This document shows positions 34,258 through 42,421 of a DNA stretch of 64,000 nucleotides, in pieces. The position numbers were made by a program, and so were the translations under genes. The notes under the pieces are model-generated. The model was not told the DNA's origin and searched no databases. It saw only the letters and a list, made by a program, of their open reading frames with translations. This DNA is from Streptomyces sp. ALI-76-A. Lineage in GTDB: Bacteria; Actinomycetota; Actinomycetes; Streptomycetales; Streptomycetaceae. Each line of letters begins with the position of its first letter. Positions within the stretch are counted from its first letter, which is position 1. Location of the stretch: assembly GCF_030287445.1 (NCBI RefSeq), contig NZ_JASVWB010000002.1, positions 2,790,001-2,854,000 of the forward strand, given 5' to 3'.

Positions 34258-35022
34258 CTACCGATGGTCGAGCGCGCGGGTGGACACCGGGTCGGGCTTG
34301 CCGCCGATCAGGTCCTGGAATTTGCGGCGGGGGGCCGCCCAGCGGCGGTCGTGGTGGAAGGCGCGCAGGGTGGCACGGGCGCGGGCCCTCGGGCGGCGGC
34401 GGTAGAAGCGCTTGGCCCAGAAGGAGCCCGGGCGGGCCAGGCGGACGACGCCGATCAGGCCCACCAGGGGGACGACCACGCTGAAGACCGCCATCCGGGC
34501 CTTGCCCTTGCTGAGGACGAGCAGGGCGAAGAGGAAGTTGACCGCCACCGTGGAGATGACACTGCCGCGGTCCTGGAGCTCGTCGTCGGACATGTCGTTG
34601 ACGCCGAACGGGGAGAAGCCCGCGAGGAGCAGGCCGACCAGGGCCGCCGTGAGCACCACGGCCTCGACGCTCTTGCGGCCGGCCTCGGTCCAGTAGACGT
34701 CGTCGAGGTGCAGGATCAGCGCGAACTCGTCCAGGACCAGGCCGGCGCCGATGCCGAAGACGACCGCGAACGCGCCCGAGCCGAAGCCGTGCCGGCTGCT
34801 GGCGACCGCGCCGAAGCCGCCGAGGACCGTGAGGGCGACACCGGGGACCACGTGGTGGATGTGCACTCCCCCGGCGCTGACGTTGCCGAACGGGCCCTTG
34901 CCCGCCCGGATCATGCGGGTCACGACCCGGGTGATGAGGAACGTGAGCACGAACGAGGTGAGGGCGAGCAGCAGCGGCAGCTTGCCCGGCTCGACGATGT
35001 TCCGCTGCAACCAATGTCCCAT
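34258..35022 (-). CDS. Multi-pass integral membrane protein of unknown function
   Basis: 254 residues from ATG 35022. Six or so hydrophobic helices, the first at 14-35. A conserved-looking loop GNVSAGGVHIHHVVPG (about 47-62) has three close histidines, and VLDEFALILHLDDVYWTEAG (about 94-113) has several acidic residues and a histidine; together they could bind metal. The C-terminal 45 residues are strongly basic (RRRPRARARATLRAFHHDRR). It lies between cobT and cobS but on the opposite strand. Function unknown. Confidence 0.75.
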   Translation of the reverse strand: MGHWLQRNIVEPGKLPLLLALTSFVLTFLITRVVTRMIRAGKGPFGNVSAGGVHIHHVVPGVALTVLGGFGAVASSRHGFGSGAFAVVFGIGAGLVLDEFALILHLDDVYWTEAGRKSVEAVVLTAALVGLLLAGFSPFGVNDMSDDELQDRGSVISTVAVNFLFALLVLSKGKARMAVFSVVVPLVGLIGVVRLARPGSFWAKRFYRRRPRARARATLRAFHHDRRWAAPRRKFQDLIGGKPDPVSTRALDHR

Positions 35023-35117
35023 TTGATCACTTTATCCATGTTGACCCTTCTGGTCCTCCCGGACGTCCTGGGATCCTGGGCGCCCCGCTCGTCATGGGCG
35101 CCCGCCGGGCCGACGGG

Positions 35118-35123
35118 TAACCT
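35118..35123 (+). promoter_or_regulatory. -10 element of a leaderless cobS transcript
   Basis: TAACCT ends six bases before the GTG at 35130, with no Shine-Dalgarno between. Confidence 0.5.
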
Positions 35124-35129
35124 GCGCCG

Positions 35130-35954
35130 GTGTCCACGACCCCCTCGGCTCCCCCACCTCCCTCGCCGCCCTCGCCCGCCTCCTGGCCGGACGGCCTGCG
35201 CTTCGCCTTCGGCACCCTCACCGCGCTCCCGGTCCAGGTGACCCGCTGGGACCGCGAGGCCGCCCGTGCGGGCATGCTCTGCGCTCCGGCGGCCGGACTG
35301 GCGGTCGGCGCGTGCGCGGCCGTCCTCGGGGTGCTCCTGCTGTTCCTGGGCGCGGGCCCGCTGCTCGCCGCCGTCGCCTCCGCCGCCGTGCCCGCCGTGC
35401 TCACCCGGGGCCTGCATCTGGACGGGCTCGCGGACACCGCGGACGGTCTCGGCAGCGGCCGGCCCGCCGCGGACGCGCTGCGGATCATGAAGCAGTCGGA
35501 CATCGGACCGTTCGGGGTGATCACCCTCGTCCTCGTGCTGTTCGCCCAGGTGGCCGCGCTGGCGCAGCTCTACGGCGCCTCCTGGACGCGAGGCGCCGTG
35601 GCCGCCGCCGTCGCCGCGACCGCCGCCCGTCTCGCCCTCACCCTGGCCGCCCGCACCGGGGTGCCGGCCGCCCTGCCGGAGGGGCTCGGCGCGGCGGTGG
35701 CGGGCGTGGTCCCGGTGCGGGGCGCGGCGGTCACCGCCGCCGTCGTCCTCGCGGTGGCCGCGGGCGCGGGAGCGCTCCTGGGCACGTACGACGTCGTCCG
35801 CACGGTGCTCGCCGTCGCCGCCGCCGTCGGTGCGGCCGAACTCCTGCTGCGGCACTGCACGCGACGGTTCGGCGGGGTGACCGGGGACGTGTTCGGGGGC
35901 CTCGCGGAGACGGCGGCGACCACCGCGCTCGTCCTGCTGACGCTCGGGAACTAG
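35130..35954 (+). CDS. cobS: Adenosylcobinamide-GDP ribazoletransferase (cobalamin synthase)
   Basis: 274 residues, GTG start. It is a membrane protein with about seven helices that joins GDP-cobinamide to alpha-ribazole, the last step of cobalamin assembly. Signatures are GLHLDGLADTADGLGS (about 93-108), IMKQSDIGPFGV (about 118-129) and the C-terminal RFGGVTGDVFGGLAE. The N-terminal 20 residues are Pro/Ser rich. Its TAG stop is part of a CTAG directly abutting a MITE-like terminal repeat. Confidence 0.95.
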   Translation: MSTTPSAPPPPSPPSPASWPDGLRFAFGTLTALPVQVTRWDREAARAGMLCAPAAGLAVGACAAVLGVLLLFLGAGPLLAAVASAAVPAVLTRGLHLDGLADTADGLGSGRPAADALRIMKQSDIGPFGVITLVLVLFAQVAALAQLYGASWTRGAVAAAVAATAARLALTLAARTGVPAALPEGLGAAVAGVVPVRGAAVTAAVVLAVAAGAGALLGTYDVVRTVLAVAAAVGAAELLLRHCTRRFGGVTGDVFGGLAETAATTALVLLTLGN

Positions 35955-36004
35955 TGCCGTGGCAGGCAACGTTCGCCCCTCCCTCGCCGGCCGGGCACGC
36001 CGAC
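35955..36004. mobile_element. Degenerate end of a MITE-like element
   Basis: TGCCGTGGCAGGCAACGTT (35955-35973) differs by one base from the 19-bp terminal repeat of the element at 60936-61096 and is likewise preceded by CTAG. The bases after it (CGCCCC, then CGGGCACGCC) follow the inner sequence of that element's right end. No matching second end is present, so this is a truncated copy. Confidence 0.6.
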
Positions 36005-36179
36005 GGGTGGGCACCCGCGGGAATGATCGACGGCGGCCCCGAGCGTAGGCTCGGGGCGCGGATTTACCCGACCAGGTGAAGACCGTGCCGCAGGAGGGAC
36101 CTAGGGTCGATCGTCGGGCCCGGTCGACCCACCCCCATTCGGCCCCAGCACACTTCAACGGAAGCGAGATTTCACCACC

Positions 36180-37715
36180 GTGACTGCTCTCACTCTCAGC
36201 ACCGCCGCGGCGGCCGGCCTGCGGGCCGACGCGATCGTGATCGGTGTGGCCAAGGGCGCCGAAGGCCCGGTCGTGGCACCGGGCGCCGAGGCCGTGGACA
36301 AGGCGTACGACGGCTCACTCGCCGGCGTCCTGGAGACCCTCGGCGCCGTCGGCGCCGAGGGCGAGGTGACGAAGCTGCCCGCTCCGGCCGGCTTCAAGGC
36401 GCCGCTCGTGGTGGCGGTGGGCCTGGGCACCCAGCCCGACGAGGACGCCGGCTTCGACGCCGAGGCGCTGCGCCGGGCCGCCGGTGTGGCGGCCCGTGCC
36501 CTCACCGGCGCGAAGAAGGCCGCGTTCGCCCTGCCGCTCACGGACGCCGCCGACGCCGGCGCGGTCGCCGAGGGCGTGCTGCTCGGCGCGTACTCCTTCG
36601 ACACGTACAAGGACGGCGGCGCGGGCGGCAAGGGCGCCCGGGCGCGGAACAGCAAGGCTCCGCTGGCCGAGGCCGCGCTGCTCGGCGGCAAGCCCCGCGA
36701 CCGCGTGTACAAGGCGGCGATCGAGCGGGCCACCGCCGTGGCCGAGGAGCTCAACCGCGCCCGCGACCTGATCAACATGCCGCCGAACGACCTCGACCCC
36801 GAGGCGTTCGCCGCGATCGCCCAGGCCGCGGCCAAGGAGCACGGCGTCAAGGTGCAGGTGCTCGACGAGAAGGCCCTGGTCAAGGGCGGCTACGGCGGCA
36901 TCCTCGGAGTCGGCGCCGGGTCCGCGGCGGGGCCGCGGCTGGTGAAGCTGTCGTACACCTCCGCCAAGGCGGACAAGCACCTCGCCTTCGTCGGCAAGGG
37001 GATCACGTACGACTCGGGCGGCATCTCGCTGAAGCCGGCCGGTCACAACGAGACGATGAAGTGCGACATGAGCGGGGCGGCGGCGGTGTTCGCCGCCGTG
37101 GTCGCCGCCGCGCGCCTCGGACTGGAGGTCAACATCACCGGCTGGCTGGCGCTGGCCGAGAACATGCCCTCGGGCTCCGCGACGCGGCCCGGTGACGTGC
37201 TGCGCATGTACAGCGGCAAGACGGTGGAGGTCCTCAACACCGACGCCGAGGGTCGGCTGGTGCTGGCCGACGCGCTGTGGGCCGCCTCCGAGGAGAACCC
37301 GGACGCGATCGTGGACGTGGCGACGCTGACCGGCGCGATGATGCTGGCGCTGGGCAACCGGACGTTCGGGATCATGGCGAACGACGAGGCGTTCCGCTCC
37401 GCGGTGCACGAGGCCGCCGAGGAGGTGGGCGAGCCGGCCTGGCCGATGCCGCTGCCGGAGCACCTGCGCAAGGGCATGGACTCGTCCACGGCCGACATCG
37501 CGAACATGGGCGAGCGGATGGGCGGCGGGCTGGTCGCCGGGCTGTTCCTGCGCGAGTTCGTGGGCGAGGGGATCACCTGGGCGCACCTCGACATCGCCGG
37601 GCCGGCGTTCAACGAGGGCGGGCCGTTCGGGTACACGCCGAAGGGCGGTACGGGTACGGCCGTGCGCACGCTGGTGCGGCTGGCCGAGCTGACGGCCGCG
37701 GGCGACCTGGGCTGA
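36180..37715 (+). CDS. pepA: Leucyl aminopeptidase (M17)
   Basis: 511 residues, GTG start. Two-domain M17 hexameric enzyme that removes N-terminal residues from peptides. The C-terminal catalytic domain has VGKGITYDSGGISLKPAG (metal-binding Lys and Asp), MKCDMSGAAAV, the signature NTDAEGRLVLADAL with the catalytic acidic residues and Arg, and the end WAHLDIAGPA. Length is normal. M. tuberculosis pepB (Rv2213) is its counterpart just before dlaT. Confidence 0.96.
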   Translation: MTALTLSTAAAAGLRADAIVIGVAKGAEGPVVAPGAEAVDKAYDGSLAGVLETLGAVGAEGEVTKLPAPAGFKAPLVVAVGLGTQPDEDAGFDAEALRRAAGVAARALTGAKKAAFALPLTDAADAGAVAEGVLLGAYSFDTYKDGGAGGKGARARNSKAPLAEAALLGGKPRDRVYKAAIERATAVAEELNRARDLINMPPNDLDPEAFAAIAQAAAKEHGVKVQVLDEKALVKGGYGGILGVGAGSAAGPRLVKLSYTSAKADKHLAFVGKGITYDSGGISLKPAGHNETMKCDMSGAAAVFAAVVAAARLGLEVNITGWLALAENMPSGSATRPGDVLRMYSGKTVEVLNTDAEGRLVLADALWAASEENPDAIVDVATLTGAMMLALGNRTFGIMANDEAFRSAVHEAAEEVGEPAWPMPLPEHLRKGMDSSTADIANMGERMGGGLVAGLFLREFVGEGITWAHLDIAGPAFNEGGPFGYTPKGGTGTAVRTLVRLAELTAAGDLG

Positions 37716-37770
37716 CGTCCGCCGGGGAGCCCGGTCCGTCCGGTTGTCCGGGTGGCCGCGGGGGCGTGGG

Positions 37771-37800
37771 GGGCTGGTCGCGCGGCTCCCCGCGCCCCTG
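37771..37800 (+). repeat. Dispersed Streptomyces intergenic repeat (one copy)
   Basis: GGCTGGTCGCGCGGCTCCCC followed by GCGCCCCTG, the same repeat as at 16009 and 45237. It lies in the 283-base region between pepA and lpd. Confidence 0.55.
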
Positions 37801-37998
37801 GGCGTCGCGGGCGCCGCCCACGGGGGAAGGTGCGATGTCTCACACACCGGCCCGGCGTCTCTTCCTGGCACGACAAGTGCGAAGATGGGGCTCGGCAGGA
37901 CAGGGCCCCACCCGAAGGGCCGAAGAACGAGCGGCCGGACACCAGCCGCCGACCGGTCACCGCAGACCGGCGTGGCGCACATGCATGGAGGACGTGAC

Positions 37999-39387
37999 GT
38001 GGCGAACGACGCCAGCACCGTTTTCGACCTAGTGATCCTCGGCGGTGGCAGCGGTGGGTACGCCGCGGCCCTGCGCGGGGCGCAGCTGGGCCTGGACGTC
38101 GCCCTGATCGAGAAGGACAAGGTCGGCGGTACCTGCCTGCACCGGGGGTGCATCCCCACCAAGGCCCTGCTCCACGCGGGCGAGATCGCCGACCAGGCCC
38201 GCGAGAGCGAGCAGTTCGGTGTGAAGACCACCTTCGAGGGCATCGACATCGCCGGGGTCCACAAGTACAAGGACGGTGTCATCGCCGGCCTGTACAAGGG
38301 TCTGCAGGGGCTTGTCGCCTCCCGCAAGGTGACCTACATCGAGGGTGAGGGCCGGCTGTCCTCCCCCACCTCCGTCGACGTCAACGGCCAGCGCGTCCAG
38401 GGCCGCCACGTGCTGCTCGCGACCGGCTCCGTGCCGAAGTCGCTGCCGGGCCTGGAGATCGACGGCAACCGGATCATCTCCTCCGACCACGCCCTCGTCC
38501 TGGACCGTGTGCCGAAGTCGGCGATCGTCCTCGGCGGCGGGGTCATCGGCGTCGAGTTCGCCTCCGCCTGGAAGTCCTTCGGCACCGACATCACGATCAT
38601 CGAGGGCCTCAAGCACCTGGCCCCCCTCGAGGACGAGAACTCCTCCAAGCTTCTTGAGCGCGCGTTCCGCAAGCGCGGCATCAAGTTCAACCTGGGCACC
38701 TTCTTCTCGAAGGCCGAGTACACCCAGGACGGCGTCAAGGTCACCCTCGCCGACGGCAAGGAGTTCGAGGCCGAGCTCCTGCTGGTGGCCGTCGGCCGCG
38801 GCCCCGTCTCCCAGGGGCTGGGTTACGAGGAGCAGGGCGTCGCCATGGACCGCGGCTACGTCCTGGTCGACGAGTACATGCGCACCAACGTTCCGACCGT
38901 CTCCGCCGTCGGCGACCTGGTCCCCACGCTCCAGCTCGCGCACGTCGGCTTCGCCGAGGGCATCCTGGTGGCGGAGCGTCTGGCCGGTCTCAAGACCGTC
39001 CCGATCGACTACGACGGTGTCCCGCGGGTGACGTACTGCCACCCGGAGGTCGCCTCCGTCGGTATCACCGAGGCCAAGGCCAAGGAGATCTACGGCGCGG
39101 ACAAGGTCGTCGCTCTGAAGTACAACCTCGCGGGCAACGGCAGGAGCAAGATCCTCAACACCGCGGGCGAGATCAAGCTCGTCCAGGTGAAGGACGGTGC
39201 CGTGGTCGGCGTCCACATGGTCGGCGACCGCATGGGCGAGCAGGTCGGCGAAGCCCAGCTGATCTACAACTGGGAGGCGCTCCCCGCCGAGGTCGCCCAG
39301 CTCATCCACGCCCACCCGACGCAGAGCGAGGCGCTCGGCGAGGCCCACCTGGCGCTGGCCGGCAAGCCCCTCCACTCGCACGACTGA
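37999..39387 (+). CDS. lpd: Dihydrolipoamide dehydrogenase (E3)
   Basis: 462 residues from GTG 37999, with GGAGG seven bases upstream. It re-oxidises dihydrolipoyl groups of 2-oxoacid dehydrogenase complexes with NAD. FAD site LVILGGGSGGYAAA (11-24), redox disulfide GGTCLHRGCIPTK (C46/C51), NAD site IVLGGGVIGVEFAS, AVGD motif and the C-terminal His-Glu pair in HAHPTQSEALGEA are all present. It starts the run lpd, E2, GntR and aceE. Confidence 0.97.
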   Translation: MANDASTVFDLVILGGGSGGYAAALRGAQLGLDVALIEKDKVGGTCLHRGCIPTKALLHAGEIADQARESEQFGVKTTFEGIDIAGVHKYKDGVIAGLYKGLQGLVASRKVTYIEGEGRLSSPTSVDVNGQRVQGRHVLLATGSVPKSLPGLEIDGNRIISSDHALVLDRVPKSAIVLGGGVIGVEFASAWKSFGTDITIIEGLKHLAPLEDENSSKLLERAFRKRGIKFNLGTFFSKAEYTQDGVKVTLADGKEFEAELLLVAVGRGPVSQGLGYEEQGVAMDRGYVLVDEYMRTNVPTVSAVGDLVPTLQLAHVGFAEGILVAERLAGLKTVPIDYDGVPRVTYCHPEVASVGITEAKAKEIYGADKVVALKYNLAGNGRSKILNTAGEIKLVQVKDGAVVGVHMVGDRMGEQVGEAQLIYNWEALPAEVAQLIHAHPTQSEALGEAHLALAGKPLHSHD

Positions 39388-39447
39388 CCCTCGGTCGACG
39401 AACGCGACGACACAGACTTCCGCAATTCGTAAGGAGCAACCGAAACC

Positions 39448-41277
39448 ATGGCGGTTTCCGTAACCCTTCCGGCGCTCGGCGAGAGCGTCACCGAGGGCAC
39501 CGTCACCCGCTGGCTGAAGGCCGAGGGTGAGCGCGTCGAGGCCGACGAGCCGCTGCTCGAGGTCTCCACCGACAAGGTCGACACCGAGATCCCCTCGCCC
39601 GCCGCCGGTGTCCTGGCGTCCATCAAGGTCGCCGAGGACGAGACCGTCGAGGTCGGCGCCGAGCTGGCCGTCATCGACGACGGCACGGGCGCGCCCGCCG
39701 CTGAGCCGGCTCCGGCCGCCGAGCAGGCCCCGGCCGCCGAGGAGGTCGCCCCGCCGGCGCCCGAGCCGGCACCGGCGGCGCAGCCGTCCACCGAGCAGGC
39801 CGCCCCGGCTCCCGCTCCCACCGCCGAGGCCGCCTCCGGCGGCGGCAGCGCCGAGGGTACGGACGTCGTCCTGCCCGCGCTCGGCGAGTCCGTCACCGAG
39901 GGCACCGTCACCCGCTGGCTGAAGGAGGTCGGCGACTCCGTCGAGGCCGACGAGCCGCTGCTGGAGGTCTCGACCGACAAGGTCGACACCGAGATCCCGG
40001 CGCCCACCTCTGGTGTGCTGCTGGAGATCGTGGTCGGCGAGGACGAGACCGCCGAGGTCGGCGCCAAGCTGGCCGTCATCGGCGCTCCGGGTGCGGCTCC
40101 GGCCGCTGCCCCGGCTCCCGAGGCTCCGGCTCCGGCCGCCGAGGCCCCGGCGCCCGCTCCGGCTCCGGCCCCCGCGCCGGCCGCCCCCGCGGCTCCGGCC
40201 GCTCCGGCGCCCGCCCCGCAGGCGCCCTCGGCTCCCGCCCCGCAGCAGCAGACCACCCCGGCTCCCGAGCCGGCCCCGGCCGCTCCGGCGCCCGCGCCCG
40301 CCCCGGCGGCCGCCCCTGCTGCGGCTCCGTCCGCGCCCTCCGGTGACGACGGCGCCTACGTGACCCCGCTGGTGCGCAAGCTCGCCGCCGAGAACGGCGT
40401 CGACCTGGCCGGCGTCAAGGGCACCGGTGTCGGCGGCCGGATCCGCAAGCAGGACGTCATCGCCGCCGCCGAGGCCGCGAAGGCCGCCGCCGCGCCGGCT
40501 CCGGCCGCCGCCCCGGCCGCCGCCGCGAAGAAGGCCCCGAAGCTGGAGGCCTCCCCGCTGCGCGGCCAGACCGTCAAGATGCCGCGCATCCGCAAGGTCA
40601 TCGGCGACAACATGGTCAAGGCGCTGCGCGAGCAGGCCCAGCTGTCCTCGGTCGTCGAGGTCGACGTGACCCGCCTGATGCGCCTGCGCAACCAGGCCAA
40701 GGACTCCTTCGCCGCGCGCGAGGGCGTCAAGCTCTCCCCGATGCCGTTCTTCGTGAAGGCGGCGGCCCAGGCGCTGAAGGCCCACCCGGTCATCAACGCC
40801 AGGATCAACGAGGCCGAGGGCACGATCACCTACTTCGACACCGAGAGCGTCGGTATCGCGGTGGACTCCGAGAAGGGCCTGATGACCCCGGTCATCAAGC
40901 ACGCCGGTGACCTCAACATCGCCGGTATCGCCAAGGCCACGGCGGAGCTCGCGGGCAAGGTCCGCGCCAACAAGATCACTCCGGACGAGCTGTCCGGCGC
41001 GACCTTCACCATCTCCAACACCGGTTCGCGCGGCGCGCTCTTCGACACGATCATCGTGCCGCCGAACCAGGTCGCGATCCTCGGCATCGGTGCCACGGTC
41101 AAGCGTCCGGCCGTCATCGAGACGGAGGAGGGCACGGTCATCGGCGTCCGCGACATGACGTACCTGACGCTGTCCTACGACCACCGCCTGGTGGACGGCG
41201 CCGACGCGGCCCGTTACCTGACCGCGGTCAAGGCGATCCTGGAGGCGGGCGAGTTCGAGGTCGAGCTCGGCCTGTAA
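39448..41277 (+). CDS. sucB: Dihydrolipoamide acyltransferase (E2) with two lipoyl domains
   Basis: 609 residues; AAGGAG upstream. Two almost identical lipoyl domains (about 2-78 and 138-214) carry the lipoylated lysines K43 and K178 in [10 protein letters not shown]. Long Ala/Pro linkers join them to an E3-binding domain (about 307-342, [16 protein letters not shown]) and the catalytic core with SYDHRLVDG (H579). The gene is usually called sucB in Streptomyces, but because the organism may use one E2 for both pyruvate and 2-oxoglutarate complexes, as in M. tuberculosis DlaT, the substrate is not certain. lipB and lipA at 55-57 kb supply its cofactor. Confidence 0.95.
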   Translation: MAVSVTLPALGESVTEGTVTRWLKAEGERVEADEPLLEVSTDKVDTEIPSPAAGVLASIKVAEDETVEVGAELAVIDDGTGAPAAEPAPAAEQAPAAEEVAPPAPEPAPAAQPSTEQAAPAPAPTAEAASGGGSAEGTDVVLPALGESVTEGTVTRWLKEVGDSVEADEPLLEVSTDKVDTEIPAPTSGVLLEIVVGEDETAEVGAKLAVIGAPGAAPAAAPAPEAPAPAAEAPAPAPAPAPAPAAPAAPAAPAPAPQAPSAPAPQQQTTPAPEPAPAAPAPAPAPAAAPAAAPSAPSGDDGAYVTPLVRKLAAENGVDLAGVKGTGVGGRIRKQDVIAAAEAAKAAAAPAPAAAPAAAAKKAPKLEASPLRGQTVKMPRIRKVIGDNMVKALREQAQLSSVVEVDVTRLMRLRNQAKDSFAAREGVKLSPMPFFVKAAAQALKAHPVINARINEAEGTITYFDTESVGIAVDSEKGLMTPVIKHAGDLNIAGIAKATAELAGKVRANKITPDELSGATFTISNTGSRGALFDTIIVPPNQVAILGIGATVKRPAVIETEEGTVIGVRDMTYLTLSYDHRLVDGADAARYLTAVKAILEAGEFEVELGL

Positions 41278-41296
41278 GCAGACGTTCCCGCTTGTA

Positions 41297-41334
41297 CGGT
41301 GCCCCCGTCCGGAGTTCTCCGGGCGGGGGCACCG
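41297..41334 (+). terminator. Terminator after the E2 gene
   Basis: CGGTGCCCCCG, a CCGGAG/CTCCGG extension and the complementary CGGGGGCACCG form a long GC hairpin with a TT-containing loop, 20 bases after the stop. Confidence 0.75.
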
Positions 41335-41498
41335 CGCTTTCCCCGGGGGCCGGCGGAGCCCCGTCCCGGAACGTGTAAGTCTCGTCTCACCTGCGCGAAA
41401 GCGCCCCCGTGCGCCCTTCCCCGAAGCGCCCACGGCCTTATTGTCTAAACGTCGAACGCCCCCGGGGCCGAGGGGCGGCCCCTCCTTAAGGAGCCCTC

Positions 41499-42122
41499 AT
41501 GACCGCGCCCGTCGTCCACTCGCTGCGCGAACAGATCCGCGAGCACATCGTGGAGGGGATCGTCAGCGGGCGCTGGCAGCCGGGCGAGCGGATCGTGGAG
41601 CGGCGGATCGCGACCGAGCTGGAGGTCAGCCAGACACCGGTGCGCGAGGCGCTGCGCGAGCTGGAGTCGCTGCGGCTGATCGAGTCGGCGCCGAACAAGG
41701 GTGCGCGGGTGCGGAACCTGACGGCGGCCGACCTGGAGGAGAGCTACCCGGTCCGGGCCGGTCTGGAGGCCATCGCGGCGGAGTTGGCGGCCGGACGGCT
41801 GGCTCAGGACTGCTCGGCCCTGGAGCCGCACGTGGCCGCCCTGTACGAGGCGGACCGCGCGTCGGACGGCACCGCCCAGGTTCGCCACACGGTGGGTTTC
41901 CACCGGGAACTGGTCCGCGCGGCGGACAACTCGGTGCTGCTGCACACCTGGGAGGGCCTGGGCATCGAGGTGTTCACCGCTCTGTCGATCCGCTGGCTGG
42001 GGACGGTGCAGCAGTCGTACGCGGAGGAGCACGAGGAGCTGATGGCCGCGTTCCGGCGCCGGGACCCGCGGATCGCGGACATCGTGAAGGCGCATGTGCT
42101 GGGATGCGCGCCGCGCGCCTGA
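41499..42122 (+). CDS. GntR-family (FadR subfamily) transcriptional regulator
   Basis: 207 residues, ATG with AAGGAG upstream. An N-terminal winged helix (about 8-70: LREQIREHIVEGIVSGRWQP, then VSQTPVREALRELESLRLI) is followed by an all-helical FCD ligand domain with the metal/ligand residues in DLEESYPVRAGLE, HTVGFHRELV and HEELMAAFRRRD. It lies between the E2 gene and aceE. Control of aceE, whose promoter contains an 8+8 palindrome, is a reasonable inference; the effector is unknown (pyruvate or a related acid would fit). Confidence 0.92.
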   Translation: MTAPVVHSLREQIREHIVEGIVSGRWQPGERIVERRIATELEVSQTPVREALRELESLRLIESAPNKGARVRNLTAADLEESYPVRAGLEAIAAELAAGRLAQDCSALEPHVAALYEADRASDGTAQVRHTVGFHRELVRAADNSVLLHTWEGLGIEVFTALSIRWLGTVQQSYAEEHEELMAAFRRRDPRIADIVKAHVLGCAPRA

Positions 42123-42258
42123 CCCGTCACCGGAGCGTAGGTGCGCTCAGACGTGCTCCCACCTGCGAAATCCCGCTTCGGGAGCGACACTGCGTGTCTT
42201 CGGCGGAGGCACCCCGTGCCTACTTTCTCGTAATCGAGAGGTTTTGCCCTTCAACCCT

Positions 42259-42288
42259 TTGATCGATCATCGATCAGGGAGTTACAGT
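42259..42288 (+). promoter_or_regulatory. aceE promoter overlapped by a palindromic operator
   Basis: TGATCGAT, C, ATCGATCA (42260-42276) is a perfect 8+8 palindrome. TTGATC (42259-42264) and TACAGT (42283-42288), 18 bases apart, make a plausible promoter, so the palindrome would cover the -35 and spacer. A repressor bound here would block aceE transcription. Confidence 0.5.
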
Positions 42289-42421
42289 CGCCGACGGGCC
42301 ACGCGGCGCGAGCCACGAGGTGTCACACCACCGAGGCCCAAGCCCTGTCCTGCCAAAGACCAAGGGCGACCCTGAACCCTTACCGATGAGGGAACCCCCT
42401 TCGACTGAGGAAGGCGGCGAC

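Noticed and set aside
38029-41433. A 1134-residue ORF antisense to lpd and the E2 gene
   Set aside because: It is the mirror of a high-GC coding strand; the plus-strand genes have full family motifs.
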